This document shows, in pieces, positions 34,165-43,356 of a stretch of DNA of 64,000 nucleotides. Source of the DNA: Limimaricola sp. G21655-S1 (lineage in GTDB: Bacteria; Pseudomonadota; Alphaproteobacteria; Rhodobacterales; Rhodobacteraceae); NCBI RefSeq assembly GCF_027213785.1, contig NZ_JAPWGO010000008.1, positions 64,308-128,307 of the forward strand, in the 5' to 3' direction. The position numbers and the translations under genes are program-made. Position 1 is the stretch's first letter. The number at the start of each line of letters is the position of its first letter. The notes under the pieces were generated by a model. It was not told the origin of the DNA. It worked only from the letters and a program-made list of their open reading frames with translations, and made no database searches.

Positions 34165-36951
34165 ATGACCGATCTCGCCTCGCGCCTGCGCCGCGCCCCG
34201 CGCCCCTTCGATTCCGACATGGCCGCCGAGGCCCGGCAGCAATGCGGCTGGGCCGACCCGGCCACGGCCGAGCTGATCGGCGGCACCGCCGGGTGCAGCC
34301 CCTATCTCGCCGGACTGATCTCGCGCGAGGCGGGCTGGCTCGAGGCCGCCTGCGCCGATCCCGAAGCGGCGGTGGCGGCCGAGCTGGCCGATCTCGGGGG
34401 CCGCGACGCCACGGCGCTGGGGCCGAGGCTGCGGCAGGCGAAGCGGCGCGTAGCGCTAATCGCGGCGCTGGCCGATCTCGGCGGTGCCTGGCCGCTCGAA
34501 GAGGTGACCGGCAGCCTGACCCGGCTTGCCGACGCGGCGCTGCAAGCGGGGCTCGAGGCGCTGATCGCGCCCGAGATCGCGCGCGGCAAGCTGCCCGGCA
34601 TGGGCGAGGCCGATATCGAGAGCGGCGCCGGCATGGCGCTCTTCGCGATGGGCAAGATGGGCGCGCTCGAGCTGAACTATTCCTCGGATATCGACCTGAT
34701 CTGCCTTTACGACGAGACCCGCTACGAGGGCAGCGACCAGCACGAGGCGCGTGCCGTTCTGGTGCGGGTGACGCGCAAGCTCGCGGCGCTGATCGGCGAC
34801 ATCACCGGTGAGGGCTACGTGTTCCGCACCGACCTGCGGCTCAGGCCCGACGCGGCCGTCACGCCGGTCTGCCTGTCGATGGCCGCGGCCGAGCAGTATT
34901 ACGAGAGCGTCGGCCGGACTTGGGAGCGCGCCGCCTGGATCAAGGCCCGGCCCTGCGCCGGCGATCTCTCGGCGGGGGCCGGTTTCGTCGAGACGCTGCG
35001 CCCCTTCGTCTGGCGTCGGCATCTCGATTTCCACGCGATCCGCGACGCGCATGACATGCGGCTGAAGATCCGCGATCACAAGGGGTTGGGCGGCGCTCTG
35101 AGCCTGCCGGGCCACGACATGAAGCTCGGGCGCGGCGGCATTCGCGAGATCGAGTTCTTCACCCAGACGCGGCAGCTGATCTCTGGCGGGCGCGATCCGA
35201 GCCTGCGGGTGCGCGGCACCGTCGAGGGGCTCGACCGGCTGGCCGCGGCGGGCTGGATCGAGCGCGACACGGCCGAGGCCCTGACCCGTCATTACCGCTT
35301 TCACCGCGAGATCGAGCATCGGGTGCAGATGGTGGGCGACCAGCAGACCCACATGCTGCCCGCCTCGGAGGAGGGCTTCGCGCGGCTCGCGGCCTTCATG
35401 GACCGCGACCTCGACGATCTGCAATCCGACCTGACCGAGCGGCTGGAGCAGGTCCACGCGCTGACCGAGGATTTCTTCGCCCCCGGTCATGCCAGCTCGG
35501 AGGTGCCCGATTTCGGGCAGGAGGTGACGGCGCGCTGGCCCGGCTACCCGGCGCTGCGCTCGGACCGGGCGGTCGAGATCTTCGACCGGCTGCGTCCCGA
35601 GATCCTCAAGACGCTGTCGGAGGCCGCCCGTCCCGAGGAGGCGCTGGCGCAGTTCGACGCGTTTCTGGCGGGGCTGCCCGCCGGCGTGCAGCTGTTCTCG
35701 CTGTTCGAGGCCAACCCGCAGCTGACCCGGCTTCTGGTGGACATCTGCGCCACCGCGCCGGGGCTGGCGCAGTACCTGTCGCGCAATTCGGGCGTGCTCG
35801 ACGCGGTGATCGGCGGCGGGTTCTTCGCCGATTGGCCCGGCACCGAGGCGCTGCGCTCGGAGCTGGCCGACCGGCTGGCGCGCCAGCCCGACCACGAGGC
35901 GCGGCTGGGCGCGGCGCGGATCTGGGCCAAGGAGATCCATTTCCGGATCGGCGTGCACCATCTGCGCGGGCTGATCGACGCGGAGCGGGCGGGGCGCGAA
36001 TATGCCGAGCTGGCCGAGGCGGTGGTCGCGGCGCTGGTGCCCGTGGTGATCGACGAGATCTCGCGCCGCCACGGCCCGCCGCCCGGGCGCGGCCTCTCGG
36101 TGCTGGCGATGGGCTCGCTCGGCGCAGGGCGGCTGGGATCGTCATCGGATCTCGACCTGATCGTGATCTACGACGCTCAGGGGGTCGAGTCCTCGGACGG
36201 CCCGCGCCCGCTCGCGGCGCGGACATGGTATGCGCGTTTCACCCAGGGGCTGATCACCGCGCTCACCGCGCCGATGCCCGACGGCAAGCTCTACGAGGTT
36301 GACATGCGGCTGCGCCCCTCGGGGCGGCAGGGCCCGGTGGCGACGGCGCTGCCGGCCTTCAAATCCTACCAGCAGGACGAGGCCTGGACCTGGGAGCATC
36401 TGGCGCTGACCCGGGCGCGCCCGGTGGCGGGGGAGCCCTGTCTCGGCGCGGAGATCGAGGCGTTCCGGCGCGAGCTGATCGCGGCCAAGGCCGCGGGCGA
36501 GACCGTGCTCGCCGATCTCGCGGCGATGCGGGCGCGGCTGGCAGAGGCGCGGCCCGCCAGCGGCGGCTGGAACCTGCGCGACGGGGCGGGGCGGCTGCAG
36601 GATGTCGAACTGTTCGCCCAGAGCCTCGCGCTGCGCGCCGGCTCGCCCGCGCGCGAGGTGCAGGCGCAGATCGCCGCCGGGCGCGAGGCCGGGCTGATCG
36701 ACGAGGAGGCCGAGGCGGTGCTGCGCGAGACCGCCGGGCTGCTGCGGCGGGTGCAATGCGTGGCACGGCTGCTCACCGGCGGCGGCACGCTGCCCGAGGC
36801 ACCGGCCGAGGGCGGCGCGCGGCTGTTGCTGCGCGAAAGCGGCTGCGAGGATCTGGCCGATCTCAAGCGCGCCCTTGACGCGGCCGCCGCGCGGGCAGAG
36901 GGGGTGATCTCGGAAGCCCTGAAGGGCGTGGAGCCGGGAGAGGCGCGATGA
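34165..36951 (+). CDS. glnE: bifunctional glutamine synthetase adenylyltransferase/deadenylase
   Basis: A 928-residue enzyme that adds AMP to glutamine synthetase when nitrogen is ample and removes it when nitrogen is scarce, under PII control. Both nucleotidyltransferase domains are intact: GKMGALELNYSSDIDL near residue 165 (removal domain) and GSLGAGRLGSSSDLDL near 651 (addition domain). The central and C-terminal regions are helical. Length is normal. The stop overlaps the next small gene (ATGA). Confidence 0.95.
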   Translation: MTDLASRLRRAPRPFDSDMAAEARQQCGWADPATAELIGGTAGCSPYLAGLISREAGWLEAACADPEAAVAAELADLGGRDATALGPRLRQAKRRVALIAALADLGGAWPLEEVTGSLTRLADAALQAGLEALIAPEIARGKLPGMGEADIESGAGMALFAMGKMGALELNYSSDIDLICLYDETRYEGSDQHEARAVLVRVTRKLAALIGDITGEGYVFRTDLRLRPDAAVTPVCLSMAAAEQYYESVGRTWERAAWIKARPCAGDLSAGAGFVETLRPFVWRRHLDFHAIRDAHDMRLKIRDHKGLGGALSLPGHDMKLGRGGIREIEFFTQTRQLISGGRDPSLRVRGTVEGLDRLAAAGWIERDTAEALTRHYRFHREIEHRVQMVGDQQTHMLPASEEGFARLAAFMDRDLDDLQSDLTERLEQVHALTEDFFAPGHASSEVPDFGQEVTARWPGYPALRSDRAVEIFDRLRPEILKTLSEAARPEEALAQFDAFLAGLPAGVQLFSLFEANPQLTRLLVDICATAPGLAQYLSRNSGVLDAVIGGGFFADWPGTEALRSELADRLARQPDHEARLGAARIWAKEIHFRIGVHHLRGLIDAERAGREYAELAEAVVAALVPVVIDEISRRHGPPPGRGLSVLAMGSLGAGRLGSSSDLDLIVIYDAQGVESSDGPRPLAARTWYARFTQGLITALTAPMPDGKLYEVDMRLRPSGRQGPVATALPAFKSYQQDEAWTWEHLALTRARPVAGEPCLGAEIEAFRRELIAAKAAGETVLADLAAMRARLAEARPASGGWNLRDGAGRLQDVELFAQSLALRAGSPAREVQAQIAAGREAGLIDEEAEAVLRETAGLLRRVQCVARLLTGGGTLPEAPAEGGARLLLRESGCEDLADLKRALDAAAARAEGVISEALKGVEPGEAR

Positions 36952-37214
36952 CGGACGGGATCGACCCCAAGGGGCTGGTGCGCGAGGCCTACAGGATCGA
37001 GGGCATCAGCATCGAGGAATGCCGCTCGATCTTTCTCGACTGGGCGCTGTCGCTGCCCGAGGGGCAGGAGAGCGGCATGGCGATCCGGCGGCTGCTGGAG
37101 CGCCACGCCACCGCGCCCGAGGGGCACCCGATGACCCGGGTGCTGACCGAAGGGCTCGACGTTTCGCCCGAACCGCGCAGGCGCGGCGGGCGCGCGGGCC
37201 GCGCGGCGGGCTGA
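36948..37214 (+). CDS. small conserved-looking protein coupled to glnE
   Basis: An 88-residue cytoplasmic protein whose ATG overlaps the glnE stop. The body is helical with IEGISIEECRSIFLDWALSLPEGQE and ends in an Arg/Gly-rich tail. I recognise no domain. Tight coupling suggests a related role or shared stoichiometry, but nothing in the sequence proves a nitrogen function. Confidence 0.7.
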   Translation: MTDGIDPKGLVREAYRIEGISIEECRSIFLDWALSLPEGQESGMAIRRLLERHATAPEGHPMTRVLTEGLDVSPEPRRRGGRAGRAAG

Positions 37215-37236
37215 GAGCCGCCGCGCGTCGGGCGTC

Positions 37237-37878
37237 TCAGCGGGCGAGTTGCGCCGCTTGGGCGGCGAGCCGGGTGATCCCGGCCCAGTCGCCGGAATTG
37301 ACCATGTCCTTGGGCGCGACCCAGCTGCCGCCGACGCAGAGCGTGTTGGGCAGCGCGAGGTATTCGGGCGCGTTCTTCAGGCTGACGCCGCCGGTGGGGC
37401 AGAACTTGACCTGCGGGATCGGCGCGCCGATCGCCTTGAGCGCGGGCACGCCGCCATTGACCTCGGCCGGGAAGAACTTCTGCACGCTGTAGCCGCGATC
37501 GAGCAGGCGCAGCACCTCGGACGCCGTGGCGGCAGCGGGCAGCAGCGGCAGGTCGTTGGCCTCGCAGGCGTCGAGGATGCGATCGGTGGCGCCGGGGCAG
37601 ACGCCGAAGGTGGCGCCGGCGTCCTTGGCCGCCTCGACATCCTTCGGCGACAGCAGCGTGCCGGCGCCGACGACGCCGCCCTCGACCGAGGCCATCTCGC
37701 GGATCACGTCGAGCGCCGAGGGGGTGCGCAGCGTCACCTCGAGCGCGGGCAGCCCGCCCTCGACCAGCGCCCGGGCGAGATCGGCGGCGCGGCCGGCATC
37801 CTCGACCACCAGCACCGGGATCACCGGGGCGAGGGCGCAGACCTTGGCGGTCAGTTCGGAGGCATGTTCGGGAGTCAT
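37237..37878 (-). CDS. eda: KDPG aldolase (2-keto-3-deoxy-6-phosphogluconate aldolase)
   Basis: A 213-residue class I aldolase splitting 2-keto-3-deoxy-6-phosphogluconate into pyruvate and glyceraldehyde-3-phosphate, the last Entner-Doudoroff step. LEVTLRT carries the catalytic Glu, and GYSVQKFFPAE the Schiff-base Lys. PTGGVSLKN and VGGSW bind phosphate. It lies on the same strand as edd but a lipoprotein gene on the other strand separates them, so it may have its own promoter in 37879-37982. Confidence 0.95.
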   Translation of the reverse strand: MTPEHASELTAKVCALAPVIPVLVVEDAGRAADLARALVEGGLPALEVTLRTPSALDVIREMASVEGGVVGAGTLLSPKDVEAAKDAGATFGVCPGATDRILDACEANDLPLLPAAATASEVLRLLDRGYSVQKFFPAEVNGGVPALKAIGAPIPQVKFCPTGGVSLKNAPEYLALPNTLCVGGSWVAPKDMVNSGDWAGITRLAAQAAQLAR

Positions 37879-37982
37879 GATGCGGTCCTATCGCTTTTAG
37901 GATGAATTCGAATGAATCTGTTCGCCGTTAACGTGTGGTTAACCCTTTGGCGGCAGACTGGGGTGGCTGGAGGAGGAAGGCA

Positions 37983-38585
37983 ATGGCGCGCGGCGGTTTG
38001 AGGGGTCTTGCGGGTGCCCTCACGAGCGCCATCACTCTTGCCGGATGCGGCGGCGGCGGGTCCGAGGCACACCTGCCGTCGTCGCAGTTCGATCGCACGG
38101 CCTTCGGCCGCCTGTCGGCGCTGCCCCCCGCCACCGACCTGCCGCAGAGCGGCAGCGCGCGCTACGATGGCGGCTTCGTCGCCGATATCCGGCAGGGCGA
38201 CGTCATGCCCAGCGGACGGATCGAGGGCGGCGTGACGATCGCGCTCGACTTTGCCGATGCGCCCGCGACGTTGCCGATCCGTGGGGAATTGCACGACATC
38301 ACCGGCAGTTTCCTCGGAGAGGACCTGCGGATCGACGCGCTGGAGATGGTGCCGGGCGGCGGCCGCCTGGTGCTGGATCGGCAGGGCGGGGCGGTCGTGG
38401 CGGGGTTCGGCGCGGAGCTGCCGCTCGCGGGCGCGGCGCGCCGCCTCGACATCGGCCTCGAGAGCCCGCTGCGCGGTGCGCGCGGCCGGGCGCTGGCGGG
38501 GCCGGTGTCGGGCACGATCCTCACCGCGCCCTTCACCGATCAGCCGCATGTCCTGACGGGCCAGTTCCATGCGACCACCGATTGA
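37983..38585 (+). CDS. putative outer membrane lipoprotein
   Basis: A 200-residue protein with a lipoprotein signal: a short basic N-terminus, a hydrophobic stretch and a TLAGC lipobox, the Cys being residue 22. A Gly-rich linker follows. The rest looks rich in beta strands (alternating GRIEGGVTIALDF and RLVLDRQGGAVVAGFGAEL), faintly like transferrin-binding-protein-type barrels, but this is weak. A GGAGGAGG site precedes the start at 37983. It is embedded between eda and edd on the opposite strand, and its stop abuts that of edd without a gap. Function is unknown. Confidence 0.75.
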   Translation: MARGGLRGLAGALTSAITLAGCGGGGSEAHLPSSQFDRTAFGRLSALPPATDLPQSGSARYDGGFVADIRQGDVMPSGRIEGGVTIALDFADAPATLPIRGELHDITGSFLGEDLRIDALEMVPGGGRLVLDRQGGAVVAGFGAELPLAGAARRLDIGLESPLRGARGRALAGPVSGTILTAPFTDQPHVLTGQFHATTD

Positions 38586-40388
38586 TCAGACCACCACCGC
38601 GGCGCCGTAAGCCGCGCCGCCCACGTTCTTGCGGAAGGTCTCGAACAGCTCGCGGCCGACGCCGTTGCCATTGCCGGCCAGATCGGCCGGGGCAGGCTCG
38701 CGCCCATCGAGGCTGTCGAGCACTTCGAGCGTGCCCGCCGGCGCGTCGAGCCGGACCATGTCGCCGTCGCGGATCAGCGCGATGGCGCCGCCATCGGCAG
38801 CCTCCGGCGTGACGTGGATCGCCGCCGGCACCTTGCCGCTCGCACCCGACATCCGGCCATCGGTGACCAGCGCCACCTTGAGCCCGCGATCCTGCAGCAC
38901 CGCGAGGGTGGGGGTCAGGTTGTGCAGCTCGGGCATGCCGTTCGATTTCGGGCCCTGGTAGCGGACCACGACGATCGTGTCCTCCTTGAACTCGTCGTTG
39001 CGGAACGCCTCCTTGACCGCGGCCTGATCGTGGAAGACGCGGGCGCGGGCCTCGATCACGTGGCGCTCCGGCGACACGGCCGAGGTCTTGATCACGGCGC
39101 GGCCGATATTGCCGGTTAGCTGGCGCAGCCCGCCGGTCTTCTGGAACGGGTCAGAGACCGGGCGCAGGATCTTGTCGTTGAGCGTCTCGCGGGTGCCCGG
39201 CGCATAGGCGACGCGGCCCTCCTGCAGCTTCGGCTCCTGCGTGTAGAGTTCGAGCCCTTCGCCCGCGACGGTGCGGGTGTCGGGATGCAGCAGCCCGGCG
39301 TTCAAGAGCTCGCCGATCATGTAGCCAAGCCCGCCGGCAGCGTGGAAATGGTTCACGTCCGCGAGCCCGTTGGGATAGACCTTGGCCATCAGCGGGGTGA
39401 TCGCCGAAAGCTCGGCGAAATCCTCGAGATCGAGGATCACGCCCGCCGCCTTGGCCATGGCGGGCAGGTGCAGCACGAGGTTGGTCGAGCCGCCCGTCGC
39501 CATCAGCCCGACAATGCCGTTCACGAAGGCGCGCTCGTCGAGCACGTCCGAGACCGGCGTGAACTCGTTGCCGAGCGCGGTGATCTGCGCCGCCCGCTCG
39601 GTGCCGGCGACGGTCAGCGCGTCGCGCAGCGGCGTGTTCGGGTTGACGAAGCTGGCGCCGGGCAGGTGCAGCCCCATGAACTCCATCAGCATCTGGTTCG
39701 AGTTGGCGGTGCCGTAGAAGGTGCAGGTGCCCGGCCCGTGATACGACGCCATCTCGGCCGCCATCAGCGCGTCGCGGCCGACCTCGCCGGAGGCGAATTG
39801 CTGGCGCACCCGGGCCTTCTCGTCATTGGGCAGGCCCGAGGTCATCGGGCCGGCGGGCAGGAACACCGCCGGGATATAGCCGAAGGTCGCGGCGGCCATC
39901 ACGAGGCCCGGCACGATCTTGTCGCAGACGCCCAGATAGACCGAGCTGTCGAACACGTTGTGCGACATGCCCACCGCCGCGGCGAGCGCGATCACGTCCC
40001 GCGAGAACAGCGACAGCTCCATCCCGGTCTGGCCCTGGGTCACGCCGTCGCACATCGCCGGCACACCGCCCGCGACCTGCGCCGTGGCGCCGGCCTTGCG
40101 CGCCGCCTCGCGGATCAGCGCCGGGTAGGTCTCGAAGGGCTGATGCGCCGAGAGCATGTCGTTATAGGCGGTGATGATGCCGATATTGGGTACCCGTCCC
40201 TCGGCCAGCGCGTCCTTGTCGGGGCCGGTGGCGGCATAGGCATGGGCCTGGTTGCCGCAGGTCAGATGCGCGCGGCGCGGGCCTTCGGCGGCGGCGGCGG
40301 CCATGGTGTCGAGATAGGTCCGGCGCGGGCCTTCGCTGCGGGCACGGATGCGGTCGGTGACGGCTTCGAGCGTGCGGTTGAGGGCCAT
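38586..40388 (-). CDS. edd: phosphogluconate dehydratase
   Basis: A 600-residue iron-sulfur enzyme that dehydrates 6-phosphogluconate to KDPG in the Entner-Doudoroff pathway. The IlvD/Edd features are present: [19 protein letters not shown] with a cluster Cys, [19 protein letters not shown]-type segment ([13 protein letters not shown]) and [13 protein letters not shown] near the C-terminus. Length fits Edd rather than IlvD. A LacI-type palindrome sits 49-60 bp upstream of its start codon, suggesting carbon-source repression. Confidence 0.95.
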   Translation of the reverse strand: MALNRTLEAVTDRIRARSEGPRRTYLDTMAAAAAEGPRRAHLTCGNQAHAYAATGPDKDALAEGRVPNIGIITAYNDMLSAHQPFETYPALIREAARKAGATAQVAGGVPAMCDGVTQGQTGMELSLFSRDVIALAAAVGMSHNVFDSSVYLGVCDKIVPGLVMAAATFGYIPAVFLPAGPMTSGLPNDEKARVRQQFASGEVGRDALMAAEMASYHGPGTCTFYGTANSNQMLMEFMGLHLPGASFVNPNTPLRDALTVAGTERAAQITALGNEFTPVSDVLDERAFVNGIVGLMATGGSTNLVLHLPAMAKAAGVILDLEDFAELSAITPLMAKVYPNGLADVNHFHAAGGLGYMIGELLNAGLLHPDTRTVAGEGLELYTQEPKLQEGRVAYAPGTRETLNDKILRPVSDPFQKTGGLRQLTGNIGRAVIKTSAVSPERHVIEARARVFHDQAAVKEAFRNDEFKEDTIVVVRYQGPKSNGMPELHNLTPTLAVLQDRGLKVALVTDGRMSGASGKVPAAIHVTPEAADGGAIALIRDGDMVRLDAPAGTLEVLDSLDGREPAPADLAGNGNGVGRELFETFRKNVGGAAYGAAVVV

Positions 40389-40436
40389 CTGGCAGCTCCT
40401 GTCGGTAATCGGGTTGCCGCGCAGTTAGCACGGATC

Positions 40437-40448
40437 GTTAGCGCTAAC
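40437..40448 (-). promoter_or_regulatory. LacI-type operator upstream of edd
   Basis: GTTAGCGCTAAC is a perfect 12-bp palindrome with the central CG typical of LacI-family operators. An extra half-site GTTAGCAC lies at 40424-40431. The palindrome is 49-60 bp before the edd start codon. The same TTAGCGC core occurs twice upstream of fba. LacI-type regulators such as CceR control these genes in Rhodobacteraceae; the match to its motif is from memory. Confidence 0.65.
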
Positions 40449-40570
40449 AACCTGTCCCGCTGGTCTGGTCCGGCGGGACCGGCGGCGCCTGAAGGAAAAA
40501 CCCGCCCATGGGCGGCCCGGTTTCGTGCGGTGCGGCTTTTCGTGGACCGGCGCTCGGGGTAGGAGAGCGC

Positions 40571-41779
40571 ATGACACCCTTTCCGCACCTCCCGCCCTAT
40601 CCCACCGTCCGGCTGATGCCCAAGGCCGATGCCCGCGCGATCCGCCACGGCTTTCCTTGGGTCTTCGCCAACGAGATGGTTCTCGACCGCCGCACCAAGG
40701 CGCTCGCCCCCGGCGCGCTGGCGATCCTCGAGGATACCGAGCGCCGGCCGATGGCCGTGGTCACGGTCAATCCCGGCTCCAAGATCGCGGCCCGCGTGCT
40801 GGACCGCGACCCGGAGGCGGTGATCGACGGTGACTGGATCGCCGCCAAGCTGGTGCGCGCATTGCGCCACCGCGAGGCGCTGTTCGATCAGCCCTTCTAC
40901 CGGCTGGTCCATGCCGAGGCCGACGGGCTGCCGGGCGTGGTGATCGACCGCTTCGGCGACATCGCGGTGCTGCAGCCCAACGCCGCCTGGGCCGATACCG
41001 GGGCCGAGACCATCGCCGACGCGCTTCTGGCCGCGACCGGCATCCGCCGCGTCGTGCTCAACGGTTCGGGCCGGGCGCGCGGGCTCGAGGGTCTGGGCGA
41101 GGAGCTGCGGATGCTGCGCGGCGAGGCGCCCGAGGGGCCGGTCGAGGTGCCGATGAACGGCGCCACCTACATGGCGGACCTGATGGGCGGCCAGAAGACC
41201 GGGCTGTTCTACGACCAGCGCCCGAACCACGCCTTCACCGCCGGGCTGTCCAAGGATGCGCGCGTGCTCGACGTGTTCAGCCATGTCGGCGGCTTCGGCC
41301 TCGCGGCGCTGGCGCAGGGCGCGGCCTCGGCGCTGGCCGTGGACGGCTCGGCCCCGGCGCTGGATCTGGCACGCAAGGGGGCGGAGGCCTCGGGCGTGGC
41401 CGAGCGGTTCGAGACCCGGCAGGGCGACGCCTTCGACACGCTGGCGGCGCTGGACAAGGAGGGCCGCCGCTTCGAGGTGGTGGTCTGCGACCCGCCCGCC
41501 TTCGCGCCGTCGAAGCAGGCCTTGGAGCCGGGGCTTCGGGCCTATGAGCGGATCGCCCGGCTCGCGGCGCCGCTGGTCGAGGAGGGCGGCTACCTCGTGC
41601 TGTGCTCGTGTTCCCACGCGGCCGACCTGTCGAAGTTCCGCGCCGCCTCGGCGCGCGGCATCGGCAAGGCGGGCCGGAAGGGCGCGATCTGCTACACCGG
41701 TTTCGCCGGAGCCGACCACCCGGTGCTGCCGCAACTGGCCGAGGGCGGCTATCTCAAGGCGCTCGTGTTCCGGCTGTGA
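40571..41779 (+). CDS. RlmI-like class I SAM-dependent rRNA methyltransferase
   Basis: A 402-residue protein. An N-terminal PUA domain (about residues 1-80, with HGFPWVFANEM) is followed by a Rossmann methyltransferase domain with DVFSHVGGFGLAAL (SAM motif I) and CDPPAFAPSK (DPP catalytic loop). The layout matches RlmI, which methylates a cytosine of 23S rRNA. The start MTPFPHLPP follows GTAGGAGAG. It is coupled to the PIN-domain gene by a GTGA overlap. Confidence 0.9.
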   Translation: MTPFPHLPPYPTVRLMPKADARAIRHGFPWVFANEMVLDRRTKALAPGALAILEDTERRPMAVVTVNPGSKIAARVLDRDPEAVIDGDWIAAKLVRALRHREALFDQPFYRLVHAEADGLPGVVIDRFGDIAVLQPNAAWADTGAETIADALLAATGIRRVVLNGSGRARGLEGLGEELRMLRGEAPEGPVEVPMNGATYMADLMGGQKTGLFYDQRPNHAFTAGLSKDARVLDVFSHVGGFGLAALAQGAASALAVDGSAPALDLARKGAEASGVAERFETRQGDAFDTLAALDKEGRRFEVVVCDPPAFAPSKQALEPGLRAYERIARLAAPLVEEGGYLVLCSCSHAADLSKFRAASARGIGKAGRKGAICYTGFAGADHPVLPQLAEGGYLKALVFRL

Positions 41780-42324
41780 GGGTCCTGCTCGACGCCTGCG
41801 TCCTGTATCCCACGGTGATGCGCGAACTGCTGCTCAGCTGCGCCGGGCGGGGGCTCTACGAGCCACGCTGGAGCGCGCGGATCTCGGAGGAATGGGCGCG
41901 GGCGGCGGCGCGGCTGGGGCCGGGGGGCGAGGCGATCGCGCGCGGCGAGATCGCGCTGCTGGGCGCGCGGTTCCCGCGCGCCGAGGTCGCCGTGGCACCG
42001 GATCTGGAGCGCCGGCTCTGGCTGCCCGACCCGGACGACGTCCACGTGCTGGCCAGCGCGGTCGCAGGGCATTGCGACGTGATCGTCACCATGAACGCCA
42101 AGGATTTCCCGCGCGACGTCCTCGCCGAGGAAGGGCTGTCGCGCGCCGATCCGGACAATTTCCTGCTGGGGCTGTTCGAGGCGAACCCGGGCCCGGTGGG
42201 CGAGGTGGTGGCCGGCGTGGTGTCCGAGGCGAGCCGCCTCTCGGGCGAGGAATGGAGGCCGCGCCGCCTGTTGAAGAAGGCACGGCTGAACCGGTTCGGC
42301 AAGTCTGTCGAGGCGGCGGGCTAA
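41776..42324 (+). CDS. PIN-domain protein (RSP_2648-like)
   Basis: A 182-residue PIN-fold protein starting at a GTG that overlaps the methyltransferase stop. The acidic metal-binding residues appear as LLDACVLYP near the N-terminus, PDDVHVLASA near residue 80 and a final Asp in MNAKDF. PIN proteins are RNases, often toxins, but no antitoxin gene is adjacent. Coupling to an rRNA methyltransferase points to RNA processing or quality control rather than a toxin module. I recall a named family of this kind in R. sphaeroides; the match is from memory. Confidence 0.8.
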   Translation: MRVLLDACVLYPTVMRELLLSCAGRGLYEPRWSARISEEWARAAARLGPGGEAIARGEIALLGARFPRAEVAVAPDLERRLWLPDPDDVHVLASAVAGHCDVIVTMNAKDFPRDVLAEEGLSRADPDNFLLGLFEANPGPVGEVVAGVVSEASRLSGEEWRPRRLLKKARLNRFGKSVEAAG

Positions 42325-43004
42325 GCGCCGAGCCACTTCGCCTCGTTGGTCTCGATCGCCTTCAGCCGCGCCTCGGTCTTGGGGTGGCTCATCAGCCAGG
42401 CCGGGGTGGCGCCGCCGGCGCCCGCCAGCCTGTCGAGCTTGGACAGCAACGATTTCTGCGGCCCGGTGCCGAAGCCCGCCTTGATCATCAGCGCCGAGGC
42501 GTAGGCATCGGCTTCGTATTCGTCGACCCGGCTGATCCGCGCCGCCACGAGCCGCGCCAGACCGCTGGCGATCAGGCCGCCGATACCGGGAATGATGCGC
42601 GACAGGAGCGCCGCAAGCGCGGTGCGCAGCGCGTTCTGCGCCGAGAAATCGACCATGCGACGACGCGAGTGACCCAGCGCCACGTGGCCCAACTCATGCG
42701 CGATGACCGAGGCGATCTCCTCGGCGGTGACCTCGCCCGCGGTGAATTTCTGCAGAAAGCCGCGGGTCAGGAAAATCCGCCCGTCCGGCGCGGCCAGCCC
42801 GTTGACCGGCGCGATCTCGTAGACATGCACCTTGATCCGGGGCAGCTCGAGCGCGCGGGCCAGCTTCTCGCATGCCGCGCGCAGCCGAGGTTCGGCCAGC
42901 TCGGTCGATTGGCTGTCGAGCGCACGGCGGGTGCGCCAGACCGAAACCTGGTAGACGGCGAACCCGTAGAGCAGGGCCAAGATGAGCGGCGAGAGCTTCA
43001 GCAT
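42321..43004 (-). CDS. M48-family membrane metalloprotease
   Basis: A 227-residue protease with an N-terminal membrane anchor (MLKLSPLILALLYGFAVY) and an M48 catalytic domain. HELGH is the zinc motif, and DEYEADAYA provides the third zinc ligand Glu. A second hydrophobic stretch lies near residues 135-160. The family includes HtpX- and BepA-like quality-control proteases. The start at 43004 is preferred because the 37 residues upstream are not membrane-like and lack a ribosome site. Its stop overlaps that of the convergent PIN gene by two bases. Confidence 0.85.
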   Translation of the reverse strand: MLKLSPLILALLYGFAVYQVSVWRTRRALDSQSTELAEPRLRAACEKLARALELPRIKVHVYEIAPVNGLAAPDGRIFLTRGFLQKFTAGEVTAEEIASVIAHELGHVALGHSRRRMVDFSAQNALRTALAALLSRIIPGIGGLIASGLARLVAARISRVDEYEADAYASALMIKAGFGTGPQKSLLSKLDRLAGAGGATPAWLMSHPKTEARLKAIETNEAKWLGA

Positions 43005-43174
43005 CTGGCGAATATGGTGGTGGGAACGAGGCGCCGCAAGCACCGTCTCTTGCGGATCACATGCGGCTGATACGCCACAGATTGCGTCAAGTGTGATTAA
43101 CCCTTCGGGAACCAAATCCGGGCTAATGCTATTGTCACCATGTCAGGGGGGTTGTCCAACTGAACGAGGCAACC

Positions 43175-43333
43175 ATGAATTTCGAGCAATTCGACCAGAA
43201 GATACGCGACGCGGCGTTGCAGCGGGCCTTTCCGCTCGAACAGGACGTCCCCGATCGCCTGAGCCAGCTGCTTCGGCAGTTGCAGGCGCGCGGCCAGGGG
43301 CAGGACAAGCGCCGCGAGGACCGGGCCGGCTGA
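43175..43333 (+). CDS. 52-residue small protein with a NepR-like helix motif
   Basis: A short gene starting at an ATG after CGAGG and reading MNFEQFDQKIRDAALQRAFP to a TGA at 43331. The segment DVPDRLSQLLRQLQ resembles the helix of NepR anti-sigma proteins (PDR followed by spaced Leu). However, no ecfG sigma or phyR gene is near, and the protein is shorter than usual NepR. Amphipathic helices and codon use support coding. It may be a small regulatory protein of unknown role. Confidence 0.55.
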   Translation: MNFEQFDQKIRDAALQRAFPLEQDVPDRLSQLLRQLQARGQGQDKRREDRAG

Positions 43334-43356
43334 TCCCCGGCACGATCCCGTGTGTC

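Noticed and set aside
41776-42324. Toxin-antitoxin module
   Set aside because: A PIN protein is present but no antitoxin-sized gene with a DNA-binding motif is adjacent.
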